Shown piece after piece: positions 23,601 to 36,282 of a stretch of 64,000 nt of DNA. A model generated the notes under the pieces. That model was not told the DNA's origin. It made no database searches and saw only the letters and a program-made list of their open reading frames with translations. The stretch is from Microdochium bolleyi (taxonomy: Eukaryota > Ascomycota > Sordariomycetes > Xylariales > Microdochiaceae). Location: positions 186,001 through 250,000 of the forward strand of contig KQ964271.1 of NCBI GenBank assembly GCA_001566295.1, read 5' to 3'. The translations under genes were made by a program, and so were the position numbers. Within the stretch, counting starts at the first letter, position 1. Each line of letters begins with the position of its first letter.

Positions 23601-26600
23601 GCAAAGTCGCTGAAAGAGAAAGCGCGGGAGAGCCAAGATGCTGAAACGAGAGGCGAATTTCGCCAACGCGCTGCAAAGTGTGCTCTGATCTGTGCGCTCG
23701 CATTTGACTTGGACGACGACTACCTCAGCAGTTCCCTCCAGGATCCGGCTGCCTTGTCGCTGTTTCTACAGTGCTCGCTTGTCGTCTGCGAGGGCACCGA
23801 GTCCGGCACGGGCGGACACAACCTGGGCAGTCTGTATTGGCAGTGGCAGCGTGTCTGCTACCGTGCTTTGCCCTTTCTCACGAGACTCATCACTGGCGGG
23901 TCTGCAGCACTCGATGATGCGATCAAGAACTCATGGTCTGGCCACCACCTACAACAAGGTTGGGCATCCGTATCGGCACGAAACCCGGAGTGGCTCGTTC
24001 GCCAGCGCTCTAGCACCAGTTCTCCCACCGTGCATTTCAACCTGCTCAACGGGGAGCTGCTCGTCAATGGCCTTCCGTTGAATCGCCTGCCATCAGACTA
24101 CGAAAGCCACCCGACGTATGAAATTCTCTTTGGGAAGGCCATCATCGAAGTCATGCCAGGAGACGTTCCGGGGTTCCCATTCTCGACCAATGTGCCGTTC
24201 GCGGGACACGATGTTCAGTTTGCACTGACACCTTTGTCTCCAGAACTCCGCATTAGAGCCACAAAGGATGATCACGTTCTCCACTTTGTGCCGGCCAGGC
24301 TGCTTTATGGCTACTTTCCTGATGCATTTGTTACCGACTACGTCCATCTCTACGATGAGGGAACTCGCTCTCTATTTTTACGCCCCCTCGACAGCCCGTG
24401 GGCTGCTGCTAGTCAGCCCTGGGTTCTCAAGCGTGCTGGGCAAGGTCATCCCTGGCAGCTCCGCAAGGACACATCCACTATCATCAGCCTACGGACCTCG
24501 ACCTCGAAGGCGATTGCAGGCATCCTCGGTACTCTCGAAGATGAGCACAGGATCCATTGCATCTCGTCCTTTGATCACAAGCGGCTGGACATCGAGCTGC
24601 CTGGCCTCCGGATTCGATTCTACCTTGAATCTGGCGACAAAGCCGTCTCTTGTAGAGACTTCCGCGGCATGATCGTTGACGATGACCAGCAGGCTGGCAC
24701 ACTGATTGGTCTTTCGAGCAAGCTGGTGCTCAAAAGTCAGACATCGCCATCAGACCGACGCGTCCTGGTGCCCGATGGCTGTGCAAAGCCTACCAAGACA
24801 ACAGACCATGTTGTAGTGCACATCAGCAAACCTTTCAGCACATACGTCCACGTTTACCGGATCGACACGCTGCTTGGTGGCCTGGTGGAAGAAAGAGGTT
24901 TGCAGAGCAAGCTATTCCGGTCTCACCTTCATGCCCTCACAGCCTACTGTCTTCCGGATCCCTTGACTTCGCGCACCGGCACCGAAGAGGCTCTACGCAT
25001 CTTGCGATCGGCCGCCGTGCGGTCCTTCAATGGACTCTCCAGAGAGGCGATTGATCTACTGCGGACGATTGCTGCTGTCACTCCAGAGAGGACATATTAT
25101 CCTTCCCACCTCCGGGTGATGCAGACGATACACTGGAGCAGTAGTCTCGGGTTTCTGGCGCAGCATGACAGCTTTGTTGAAGCCGCTGTCGAGTTACTCG
25201 GCCAAGCGGGCGCGCACAAGTTCTTCCATGAGGACCATGACCACGTTCACCCGAGCCGCCTTCTCCCTGCACCGCACCGGCACCTCCTGGAACGTAACAA
25301 GATACGCGTTTCACAGTGCCGTGTAGCCAAATTTGGTGCCGAGGATCACACGGCCTCCCATGATTCAGTCTATCCTGGCCGCGATAAAGATTCCGGCTCG
25401 GATACGGCAACCACCACATACGCCATTGCGGACTCGATTCGTCGTTGCCAAGCGGAACCGCACACTGCCGTCGAGCCAAGATTAGCCGACCATCTTTGGG
25501 CGTTCCTCCAGACACACTGCATAGCCAACGAGATGAACAAGCTGTGCATTTCGGAGCTGCCGTACGACACTCAGTGGTTCAGGCCTTGGGATTCTGGAAC
25601 CGAGGAGTACATCACGGAGAACTTCCTCGAGCTCCACCGCATGCTAAGTGCAACAGATACTGGCTGCAAGCCATTGACCCTCGCAACATGGCTCGCTTCG
25701 CTGTCCTGTGCACCGGAGGCGGACATGAGCGTGGTGCATGTCCTGGCCACTTTCTACACGGCTTCAGGCGAGATGAGACGTGTCAGGCTTCCACAAAGCT
25801 CGTTTCAATTCCAGCTCAGCAGAGGACGTGAACTGCAGCGCGGTCAGGTCTTCTCAGTGATCGAGAAGCACTTGCGTTTCTTCGACAAATACACTGATAT
25901 CATCGAGGGTCAGTGGCAGTATGAGACTCTTGAGGCATACCATGAGCGTGGCCACAGATCTTGGAGGGAGAGAGCCAACGCTGCTGCGGAACAGCTGTGG
26001 GATCACTTCAGAAGCCAATGGCCTTGCTCTTCCCCGAGCGCGCCAACATCCGGGCCAGTCCGCACGAAGGCCCAGCAATACTTTCTCATCAGTTCAATCA
26101 TGCCTAGAATTCAAGCCCTTTTCGGCGTGTGGTACGAGAACCTGCAGTTCTACAAGTACCTCGAAGAGATCTCTGCGATTGTCTCTCAGCACAAGACAAC
26201 GATCATCAAGCCTCGGCAAGGTGTCATGACCGCCTTGCCAATTCCTATTCCAGCGGGCAGAGGCGCGGTTCTGGTGGGCGACCTCTTCAGCCAGCCCGCA
26301 CCATCAATCATTGCGCTAGCAGAGGTTGATTTTGCTGGCAAATTTATTGCGTCGGAAGACAGCACCACTGCAGCTGTGGTGGCGTCCCGTGCTCACCTCC
26401 GAGGGTTATTCTGTACCATCAGATCGTGGGCAGATTCTCCATTCCAGAAGCACTACATTGATGGACTGGAAGCCAGCCTCGATGCATTGGAGAAAGGCGA
26501 CTTCTCCGGCAAGACCCTCCTGAAGCGCCCGGAAAGACTCTCAGGCATTCTTGAAGTCAATCTTAAAGACTGTGATGTCCTGGTCAAGAAGATCTACCAA

Positions 26601-29600
26601 ACCATGGTTGATGCTGTCACGAGACAGTTTAGCGACGCTTTCCAGCTGCCACGGCTTTCGCCGATACTGTTCTTGGAGCAGCTCAACCGCCATCATTGGA
26701 ACACCCTCAGTTGCGGATGGAAGAAGCTCCTGATCGAGTACGGATTGGCTTTGACAAGACTTCAGCGGGCCCGCCGGTTAAAACTAGCGCGCGGTGCTAC
26801 GCTCATCAAGGAGCTGCGGAACAATGGACATGTCAACTGGACTCCAGCAGAGCACGCGGAATGGCTCCTGCTCGAGATTGAGGGGGCCATCCTCATCCGC
26901 GACGTGCAGGTCGACATCGCAAGACACATGCAGAGCCCGGCGGGCGGCCTGAACTCAGTCATGCAGCTCAACATGGGCGAGGGAAAGTCCTCAGTCATCG
27001 TGCCCATGCTTGTCACTTCCCTTACTGACAACGGCAAGCTCATGCGCGTCGTCGTTGCCAAGCCCCAAAGCAAACAGATGCTTCAAATGCTGATCTCGAA
27101 ACTTGGCGGCCTCGTCGACCGCCAGGTCTTCCACCTCCCTTTCTCGCGCGCCATCAAGATTGGGACAACAGAGCTCACAGCCATCCAGCAGCTCTTCACT
27201 CGTTGTCGCGCAGAAGGAGGTGTGCTTCTTGTGCAGCCCGAGCACATCCTGTCGTTCCAGCTCATGGGCATCGAGCACAAGATTAGCCAAAGACACGAGA
27301 CAGCCGACAGGCTCCTGCAGCTTCACGAGTTTATGCGCGACCACAGCCGGGATGTCGTTGACGAGAGCGACGAGAACTTCAGCCCAAAGTTTGAGCTTGT
27401 GTATTCCCTCGGCTTACAGCAGCCTATCGACCACAGCCCCGTGCGCTGGACTTGCATCCAGGAAGTTCTCGACGTGATTCGCACATGTCTGCCTCAGCTC
27501 AAAGAAGACTTCCCTCACGGGATTGATGTTCACGAGGGACCGCGAGGGTGCTTCCCACGTACGAGACTGATTGAGCCTGCGGCTTCCGAGCAGCTTTTGG
27601 ACCGTCTTGCCACCTACGTATGCGATCGCGCTCTGAAGGGCTTCTCAATTACTCAAGCCAGTCGTGCTCTTCGCAATGCCATCTACGAGTACATCAGAAA
27701 TCCACAAGTCTCCGCAGCCAACATTCAGCGTGTAGAGCTGGCTCCTCCGGTGGGCTTTTGGAGTGATGCCACCAAAAACACCCTGCTGCTCCTCCGCGGG
27801 CTCATGGCAAACGGCATCCTGGCATTCGCCTTTGGCCAGAAGCGCTGGAGAGTCGACTACGGCCTTGATATTTGGAGGAACCCGCCGACCAGACTGGCCG
27901 TCCCGTATCGAGCGAAAGATCACCCCTCGGCCAGATCCGAGTTCAGTCATCCCGACGTGGTCATCGTTCTGACATCTCTGAGCTACTACTACCAGGGCCT
28001 GACTAACGAGCAGCTACGTAGCACACTGGCACATCTTGACCGATCAGACCAGGCCGCCGATGAGTACGGCACCTGGGTCAGGGACGCCGCCAATCTGCCA
28101 GGCTCTCTCCATCAATTCAGCGGTGTCAATCTGGGAGACCAGGATCTCTGCAACAAAAAGTTGTTCCCCTGCTTGAAGTATGCCAAGGCCACGATCGACT
28201 ACTTCCTAGCTCACATCGTGTTCACCAAAGAAATGAAGGAGTTCCCCTCCCGGCTCTCCGCCTCCGGTTGGGACATTGGCGAGCAGAAGACCCATCCTAC
28301 GACTGGCTTCAGCGGCACGAACGATGCGCAGATCGTGCTTCCCTTGAGCGTCAAGCAGACGATGCTGCCAGCTCAGGCACACACAAATGCCCTGGTGTTG
28401 CAGTATCTGGCACAGCCCGAGACCGCCGTGGAGATCATCCCGTCTCTGGATCCTTCCTTCCCGGATGAAACCGCTCCCTCGAGCTCCCTGCCTACCACAA
28501 GCTCTGACCAGCTTCTCAAAATGGTCATCGCCATGGACCCTCCCGTGCGCGTGATACTCGACGTCGGCGCGCAGATCATCGAGCTCGACAATCTCGAGGT
28601 CGCGCAAAGGTGGCTGGAGCATCTCGAGGATGACAGCGGCACCGAGGGGGCAGTCTTTGTTGACCAGAACGACGATATCTGCGTCGTCGATCGCAAGGGA
28701 CGCATCGAGCCGCTACAGTCCTCGCCGTTCCTGAACCAGCTCAATCTCTGTGTCGTCTTCCTCGACGACGCCCACACGCGCGGCATTGATCTCAAGTTCC
28801 CAGAGAACTATCGGGCCGCTGTCACTCTGGGCGCAAATCTGGTCAAGGACCGACTCATGCAAGGTAAGTTACGGCTTAGGCCAGCCTTGGGAGGTATAAA
28901 GCGAGGTAATCTACTAACACGTCACATACTACCAGCTTGTATGCGCATGCGCGAACTCGGCAAGGGGCAATCAGTTGTCTTCTGCGTCCCCATTGAGATT
29001 CTGCGCAAGATCAATCGCCTCATGGACCACGCCGATGAGGAGCGGGGCATCCAGCCTGTCGACGTGCTGGCATGGGCCATCTCCGATACATGGCAGGACG
29101 CGCGCAGGCTCACGGCGCTCTGGGCGATGCAGGGCGAGCGCCATGAGCATCACAGCCAAAAGTGGGATCAGGCACGGGGCAACGGCAGCTTTGGTTTCTC
29201 CGAGCAGCTCGCCCGAGAGCAGCTGGAGGACGAGGCACAGCCCCTCGAGAGTCGATACCGACCACGGGTGAGCGCGGCGTCTGTTACAGGGCCGGCCGGG
29301 ATGAGCGAGACGCAGAGACTGATCAGGCGGCGCTGCCTCGAGCTTGATGTCGACGGCGACAGCTCTGCGGTCCTGCAGGAGGAGCAAGAGCGCGAACTCG
29401 CTCCAGAAGTCGAGGAGGAGAGACAGCTCCAGAGGCCCGAGCCGGCCCAGCCGCTCAAGCACTCGATTCACCACGATGTCATCTCTTTCATCCGCACCGG
29501 CGACCTCCCTTCGGAGAGCACGGCCTTCGTCCCCGTGTTCCAGTCTCTGCAGGACTCCTCCGCTGCCAGGTACCTCGCCAAGCTGCGGCACCGCGCCAGC

Positions 29601-30299
29601 TTGCTTTACTGCACGAGGGATTTCCAAGCGACCATCGTGCCCCCCAGCGGCACCAAATACTCTTCGGACTCGTACCAGCGCCCGGTCCAGTGGGTGCTGA
29701 CGTCTACCGGCTGCGCCTCGAAGCGGTTATCCGGCAAGGCCGCCTTCAAGCACATGCTCATCATCAGCCCACACGAGGCCCAGGAGCTCATGGCCACCAT
29801 CATGACGTCCACGTCCGTCGCGCTGCACCTGTACGCCCCGCTTCTCGACCGCAGCCTCCACAGCCTCGACAGGCTCGACCTGTACACGGTGCCAGCGCAG
29901 CCCGCCGGTCTCGCCGTGCCCCCGCAGGTTATCCTCGAGCTTGACCTCTTCGCGGGACAGCTATACTTCAAGACCTTTGGGGAGTTCCAGGCCCTTTGCG
30001 AGTATATTCGCGTGCAGCCCCCACCAGCTCCCACGGGTGCCATTGGCAGCAGCGAGACCGGCATCGAAGAAGGCAGCAGCGGTGAGGGTAGAAGTGTGAT
30101 GGGTGGCAAGGCCGAGAGCCGCGGTGAGGAGGATGACGACGGTGAGGACGACGGCTCGCGGCTGCTCGACGAGAATCTGGTGGGACTGCTCAACATCATC
30201 ATGATGAAGATCCGCCGGGATTGCGAGACGATCGACAAGACGCACACGGGCAAGGCGCTGGATGGAAGGTTGTTGGGGGAGGATGACTTTGACGAGTAA
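20657..30299 (+). CDS. Giant DUF3638/DUF3645 protein
   Basis: Inferred exons are 20657..20960, 21022..28863 and 28936..30299, giving 3169 aa. This is a fungal member of the very large DUF6606-DUF3638-DUF3645 family, whose biochemical role is poorly defined. The N-terminus (VYAINHLFLPPKLP) matches the family start. Near residue 2081 the core reads MQLNMGEGKSSVIVPML, a P-loop-like GEGKS resembling motif I of SecA/DEAD-type ATPases. Near residue 2393 PYRAKDHPSARSEFSHPD marks DUF3645. The tail is acidic with a final EDDFDE. The second intron (28864..28935) is 72 nt with no in-frame stop, so reading through it would not break the frame; I remove it because GTAAGT, a CTAAC branch and the spliced family motif QACMRMRELGKGQSV all fit. 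Start at 20657 is preferred over an in-frame ATG at 20588. Confidence 0.9.
28864..28935 (+). other. Stop-free 3n intron in the DUF3638 gene
   Basis: This 72-nt segment begins GTAAGT, has a CTAAC branch-like site about 20 nt before its end, and closes with CAG. It keeps the reading frame and has no stop codon. Removal joins ...DRLMQ to ACMRMRELG, which fits the family motif. Retention would insert 24 residues. Confidence 0.75.
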
Positions 30300-30946
30300 A
30301 TGTGTGTTCTTGGGTCATTGTGCGTCCTCGAGGGAAGAAAATGTAGCACAAGGACGACTCGACACTTCATCTGGTGTTCTATGACGGTGGGACATGTGTG
30401 GGTATGCCTCAATGGTTTCAACAGAGCGTGTACGACCTTCGTGAAACTCGCTTTCATCAGAGTGTAGGGCTTAAAATAGGTTGACTGGTGTGCGCAGCTG
30501 GCAATCCCGCCAGACAGAAAAATTCATAACGACTATCACGAGTTCCAGTGCTGTGATCATCGTGTGTCGTCGTGAACTACATGCCCCCCTCCGTGTGCTG
30601 TGTTCGCCCCACGGAGTAATCGCGGAGAAACAGGGTCGCACCCCGTTTCTCGGCACCCCCATGACGCTCTCGAGTGGTTCTCCACCAGCCACAGCTTCCA
30701 ACTTCAGACATTGACAGAACACTGACAGTTTCTTTCGGGCTCTTCAACCACCACTCTCGACATCGCTGTCGGGGGACGAGACGGGAGGTGGACGCCACAG
30801 ACTCGCAAAGCAAGCCTCCGATACCTTCCTTGGCAACTTCTCAACTACCAGTGACAGAGACACGCACGTCACCAGCGACCGCTGACGCCGATGTCGGCTC
30901 GTCGCACCTAAGCACGATCATATCATACACACGTCAAAACACCACG
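30300..30946. other. Intergenic
   Basis: This holds the 3' flank of the DUF3638 gene and the upstream leader of the MFS gene. A frame open upstream of the MFS ATG has no in-frame Met, so it is read as 5' UTR. No other gene was found. Confidence 0.5.
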
Positions 30947-32561
30947 ATGGCTTCAGATCACACAAATGCAGCCACGCAGCCGCTGCTGCAGGAGTCCAGA
31001 CCCCTCCCGCACGCCATTGCAAATGACCATGCCAACGAGACCACCGCGGTGACCACATCCCGCGATGAAAACAACACCCACCCCCCAACCAGGACCGAGG
31101 GCAAGACCCTGCGCATCGCGGCGGCCATGCTCTCCTTCTCCGTTATGGGCCTGCTCGTGTCGACCGTCGGCCTGATGCTCCCGCAACTCGAGGCGCACTA
31201 CCACCTCAACGACGCGCAGGTGTCCGCCATCTTCACCGTCGCGCCCCTGGGCTACATCCTCGCCACGCTGCTCACGCGCACCGTCCACGCGCGCCTCGGC
31301 CGCCGCGGGATCGCGACCCTGGGGCCCACGCTGCAGCTCCTCGGCGCGCTGGGCGCTGGCGCGCACCCATCCCACTACGGCGTGTTCCTGGCCCTGCTGG
31401 GCATCGGATCGCTGGGCGTGGGATTGCTCGACGGCGCGTGGTGCGCGTGGGCGGGCGCGATGCCGGGCAATGCGAATACCGTCTCGGGACTGCTGCATGG
31501 GAGCTTCTCGGTCGGGGCTGGGCTCGGGCCGGTGCTGGGCGGGCTGCTCATGGAAGAAGGGGGGTGGGAGTGGTGGGCTTGGTACTATGCGCTGGTGAGT
31601 AATTCTTCTTTCCCCTGCTGTTGTCGTTGTCTGAGCGCCGATGCAGTGCTGTTTGATGGTCAGAGAAATATGTTTGGACAATGCTGACGTAGATTACATC
31701 CAGGCCGGCGTCACTGTTCTCGAGGCCGTCGTCCTGGCTATTGCGTTCAGACACGATTCCGCGGAGAGGTATCACGCAGAACAATCCCACCAGTCTCTCC
31801 AGCCAAGCCATCACGACAATCCCGACGCTGAGAACAGCCTCCTCGCTGATCCGGCCGCAGCCGTCACCATCAACAACGTCCCCGACGACACCACACCGCT
31901 CCTCAAGCCGCCCAACTCCTCCTCTCTATCATCCTCCCCCTCCCCCGCCCGCGCCATCACAACCCACCCCGTGGTCTGGATCTGCGCAGCCTTCCTCCTC
32001 GTCGAGGTCGGCACCGAGTCCGCGGTATCCGGGTGGGTTGTGCTCTTCCTCTCCCGCGCGCGGCACGCACCGCCCCAGCTCGCGGCCGCGGGCTCCTCGG
32101 CCTTCTGGATCGGCCAGACCGTCGGCCGCCTATCCCTCGGCGCCGTCACGGACCGCTACGGCCTGCGCCGCGCCGTGGCCGTGTACCTCGCCATCGTGGC
32201 GGCGTCGAGCGCGGCCTTTGCAGCCCTGCCGTATGGTCTCGAATCCGACGGAACTAGACAACTCCCGGGGATATCGGTCGCGCTGGTCGCGCTGATGGGC
32301 GTCTTCTGCGGCCCCCTGTTCCCCTCGGCCATCGTGCGACTCACGTGCGCGCTGCCGAGGGCCCTGCATGTCGGGGCCGTCACGTACGTCGCGATGATCG
32401 GGCAGGTCGGGGGCGCGCTGCTGCCGGTCGGGATCGGGTTGCTGATCCAGAGCTTGGGGATAGGGGTGTTCCCCGTCGTGGTGGTCGGGCAGGTTGTGAT
32501 AGCGCTGGGGCTGTGGTTCCTGTTCTCGAGTGGAATGGGCGATGGGGAGGATAAGGTTTAG
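30947..32561 (+). CDS. MFS transporter (Bsc6/FucP-like)
   Basis: Inferred exons are 30947..31594 and 31704..32561, giving 501 aa. This is a major facilitator superfamily permease of the small fungal group related to yeast Bsc6. After a hydrophilic N-terminal tail of about 60 residues, six helices follow (AAMLSFSVMGLLVSTVGLML first), with the cytoplasmic loop RTVHARLGRRG of the A-motif type. A charged central loop of about 90 residues separates the second six-helix half, which contains FWIGQTVGRLSLG and DRYGLRR. Location is the plasma or an internal membrane; substrate unknown. The acetyltransferase downstream is on the same strand but about 0.9 kb away, so a functional link is not implied. 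Confidence 0.85.
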
Positions 32562-33458
32562 AACGTGGAAAGGCAGATCTAGAGTGGTGAATGCACATAA
32601 TTTCGAGCGGAACTCCGAGACAATGGTCGTTGTCATCGGGGTCCCCTTTGTGTCGAATAAACATTTGCATATCGATTTACGAGCACAAGAAAGTCAACTT
32701 GAAAGAGAGAGTTCGCGAAGTATAAGCGAATAGTCGATTGACTCAGTGAATCTCATGCCATTTCGAAACTATGGCCGATTTGTGTCTTCTTGTATTTTCC
32801 ACGAGAGCGGTTGAAAGTGTCTCATAGATTCGCTCCCCTGGTCCATACTCATGCCAACGCGAGCCTAGCCCGGCTGTCGCCAGTGCACCTCAGCAGTTAC
32901 TACTGGTTCAAGAGCACACCCAGATCTAGAGCTGATGCGGGGAGCACATTCTCGCAGGCCAGCTATCCTCCGCATGAAGCCCGTGTTGTTTGGCCGGACG
33001 GGTAATCTCCGGATTGGGCGCGCCGCCAGCTAGCCACCATGTGGATGCGGGGACCTGGAAGATGAGCGTCTTGCAGCTGTGAGTGTGACGTAGGGATCCC
33101 GGTCCGACATCTCGCGGACAGTGGCTCCGCCCCTGCTGCTAAGTCGAGTACTCTCTAGCTGTTGTCCCCCTGTCAAGCGGCAGCTTCCGGCCGGGACGAT
33201 ACAGTTGCGATTACCTAAACTCCGCCGTTGCTGTGGCTCTTCTCCGCCCGCGAGCATTCGTCCGGCAGTCTGTCCTCTTCTTTGTACGGCTGGCAATAAC
33301 AACTCTGCGACTTTGATCTCGCTGTCCGTCTCTCGGGGCTTGCTTCCAAACTTGTCTTCACCAGAAAACTCCGCGCGGTCTTCGTCCTGACGACTACACG
33401 ACTCAAGACCACCACACCAGCATCATCCAAACCCCCGCCCATATTCACATCAGCCACC
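32562..33458. other. Intergenic
   Basis: This spacer lies between the MFS gene and the acetyltransferase gene. The last 150 bp are C/T- and CA-rich leader sequence before the acetyltransferase ATG. No further gene is supported. Confidence 0.5.
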
Positions 33459-34118
33459 ATGGTCCCCCCCGTCAAGACCGCAAAGGACCCCTCCGCGCTC
33501 GCCCGGGCCCGCGAGCTCACCCACGTGCCCTGGTGCGAGGACTACGAGCGCATGGTCTCGGGCATGCTGTACAGCTGCTTCGTGCCCGAGCTCGTCGAGG
33601 CGCGCAACCGCGCCCGCCGCATCGCCCAGCGCTTCAACACGTACGTGCCGGGCGAGGAGCTCTCGGCCGACGCGGTGGCCGAGGTCCGGTTCGGCATGAT
33701 CAAGGAGCTGTTCGGCAAGGTCGGCAAGGACAGCTACGTCGAGCCCAGCATCCAGGTCGACTACGGCTGCAACATCACCGTCGGGGAGCAGTTCTACGCA
33801 AACTTCAACTGCGTCATCCTCGACTGCGCGCACGTCACCATCGGCGACCGCGTGCTCTTCGCCACGGGCGTCAGCCTCATCACCGCCACGCACGAGACCA
33901 GCGTGCAGTCCCGTCGCAACATGGTCGAGTACGCGGAGCCCATCGAGATCGGCGACGACTGCTGGCTCGGCGCCAACGTCACGGTGCTGCCCGGCGTCAA
34001 GATCGGCAAAGGGTGCACGATCGGCGCGGGCGCCGTCGTGAGCAAGGATATCCCCGACTGGTCGGTCGCCGTGGGCGTGCCGGCAAAGGTCATCAGGAAG
34101 GTCGAGCCCGTGGAGTGA
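33459..34118 (+). CDS. Maltose/galactoside O-acetyltransferase-like protein (left-handed beta-helix)
   Basis: A single exon encodes 219 aa. The N-terminal segment (WCEDYERMVSGMLYSCFVPEL) is the helical Mac domain of maltose acetyltransferases, and the rest is hexapeptide-repeat left-handed beta-helix: IGDDCWLGANVTVLPGVKIG, then TIGAGAVVSKDIPDWSVAVG. The likely catalytic histidine is H145 in ATHETS, followed by an Arg-containing loop (QSRRN) as in the family. Such enzymes transfer acetyl from acetyl-CoA to a sugar hydroxyl in the cytosol, and work as trimers. The natural acceptor in fungi is not established. Length is slightly above the bacterial norm of about 185-200. Confidence 0.88.
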   Translation: MVPPVKTAKDPSALARARELTHVPWCEDYERMVSGMLYSCFVPELVEARNRARRIAQRFNTYVPGEELSADAVAEVRFGMIKELFGKVGKDSYVEPSIQVDYGCNITVGEQFYANFNCVILDCAHVTIGDRVLFATGVSLITATHETSVQSRRNMVEYAEPIEIGDDCWLGANVTVLPGVKIGKGCTIGAGAVVSKDIPDWSVAVGVPAKVIRKVEPVE

Positions 34119-35016
34119 GGTTGGGTGATTATTAGCGAGAACGCAGCATTTGCACACAATAAACGTACTCAGAGCCGGTCGTGGGTCTCGAGGATCGATT
34201 CCTATATAATTCATTGTCCAGAGGTCCAGAGGTCCAGAGGCTCAGAGGCTCAGACGTCCAGAGAATCAGAGTTCCAGAGGTTCAGAGGTCCAAAGATCCA
34301 GACGTGAAGGGCGAGAACTGAATGACCACAACATGTGTCGCCTAGGGGCATCGGCAGATCAGAAGAAACAAATCAAACTTTGATAGCGAGAAATTGCATG
34401 CCCATGTACTTCCGAGGATTCGATCACGGTGCTACACAAGCCTAGGCCTCCATGGGACGTGCAGTGTTTACCATGAAAAGTGGCAGCCTCGACATGCTTT
34501 CCGGGCACCACATCACGATCCCATAGAAGATTGATTTAATGATGTCAAATGGGGAAGGAGAGAGGGAGAAGAGACAATATGTACTTAGGATGTAAATATA
34601 AACACGTACTTCGCCATCGGAGGCGACTATCGCCTAACGAGGGTTAAATTAGAAAATACACAAGGCCACAGAGTCCTGGGAAGGTGACCACAGCATTTCC
34701 ACACAGCTCATGGAGAAAGGCCAGCAAGAGTTATTTGGTTTATTTTAAGACCCCGGTGGTCCGAGCTCCCCAAATGAGTCCGTCAAGTACCATCGAGATT
34801 GCAAGATATCTTGTTCCAGACCTGCAGTTTGGCGCAAACTCATACGTGCCGTATCACGTGTTACTGTCATGCCAATCAGCGCAGGGTCCGAGCAGGCACG
34901 TGTGATCGCCATAATGATCTGCTCTATTCTCTAGACATACTTCCTTCTCGTCTCAAAAACCCCCATCAACGAGCGCAGTGCGAAAAAACAAGATCGCCCA
35001 ACGGACGAGTCTCCCC
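34119..35016. other. Intergenic containing a minisatellite
   Basis: This stretch lies between the acetyltransferase and tyrosinase genes, which converge. It contains the 8-bp tandem array described separately and otherwise AT-richer sequence with no recognisable gene. Confidence 0.5.
34216..34303. repeat. 8-bp minisatellite, 11 units (GTCCAGAG)
   Basis: Eleven contiguous 8-nt units without gaps. Four are exact GTCCAGAG; the others differ by one to three bases (GCTCAGAG, AATCAGAG, TTCCAGAG, GTTCAGAG and similar). It lies about 100 bp beyond the acetyltransferase stop codon. Confidence 0.92.
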
Positions 35017-36282
35017 TTACAACAGCAGGTCGTAAGTATAGCAGGTGACCTCGCCCTCGGAGTCGAGGACCTCGCCGACCGTCATGTCGCGGTACAGGCC
35101 CATGGAGGTGAGACGGGTGTTGACGGTGAGGGGCTCGCAGGGGTTGGCCTTGTTGGCGCAGCCGGAGACTAAAAAAGAGGGCACATGGTCAGCAGGATGC
35201 GCGAAGGCGTGTGGTGTAGCCCCACTTTTTTCGGGTTGAGGCTATCACGACTTTTCCGGTTTGAGGGGTTCAGGACAACTTACTCGACGACCACCGCCAC
35301 GATGCGCCGTTTTGCCAGCGCTTCCACTGCCAGTCGATGTATTGATGGTGGAGAAAGAACACCTATCGCACATGGTTCCATTAGATGCTATTCACGTCGT
35401 GGTGAAGTCCGGAAAGGAGGGGGGTGAATATACCGGATCGGCGGGCGACTCCGCGGCGTTGGCCATTGTGGGGCCGAACCCGCGGTGCAGGCGGGCGTGG
35501 TTGCTGTACTCGACGCACGAGCGGTGCTGGGAGAAGGTGCTGCCCTGCTGGCCGTTGCAGACGTCCTCCCAGGCGACGGTGATCTCGTTGGTCTCGCTCT
35601 TGATCTCGCCGCGGGCGACGCACTGGCCGCTGATGCGGTTGACGAGCCCCGCAAAGGGCCCGTTGCTGATGCAGGTGCCCTGGTTGCCGTTGACGGCCTG
35701 GGGCCACGCGCCGAACCACTGTGCGCTGAAGATGTCCGAGGCCGGCATGTTGCCCGCGTTGTTGGTCTCCTTCCACCACGGGATGGGCCCGTTGAAGCCG
35801 CACTCGTCGCGCAGCAGCATCTTGAAGACGTGCAGGTAGTACCGGTGCCACGGCAGGAAGAGGTCGACCTCGTGCACCTGCGGCATCATCTGCGCGTGCA
35901 CCCACACCAGCTCGTCGTAGACGCTGCCCGCGCCGGCCCAGATGCCGCGGCGCGGGCGGCGGGTCAGGCACTGGATCGCGTTGACAAAGTTGGTGCGGTC
36001 CTGGGGCGTGACGGAGCCCCAGCGGCGGCGGATGTCGTTGCGGCAGCCGGCCTGGATGCCCATGCCGCCCTCCTCGCTGCCGGAGGTGGTCGAGATGGAC
36101 GAGATGTCGAAGCCGGACGGCGCCGGGGTCGTCGGCGGCTCCATGAGCGAGATGCCCTCGAGCAGGGAGAGGACCTTGGGCTGCGAGCTCTTGGGCGGGA
36201 AGGACACCACGGTGCCCGGGGACGCGGGCGCGGCCGAGGCGACTGCCGCAAGGGGCAGCAGGTAGGCGGCGGAGAACTTCAT
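35017..36282 (-). CDS. Secreted tyrosinase-like type-3 copper protein
   Basis: Inferred exons are 36282..35434, 35362..35284 and 35168..35017, giving 359 aa. The signal peptide is MKFSAAYLLPLAAVASA. The CuA site is H129, H137 and H146 in WVHAQMMPQVHEVDLFLPWH. The CuB site is H262 and H266 in NHARLHRGF plus the HH pair at 288-289 in DPVFFLHHQYID, restored only by splicing the first intron. All six ligands are therefore present. Tyrosinases of this short ascomycete class oxidise o-aminophenols, phenols or catechols outside the cell; which applies here is not readable. There is no long C-terminal lid domain. Splice phases agree throughout. Confidence 0.88.
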
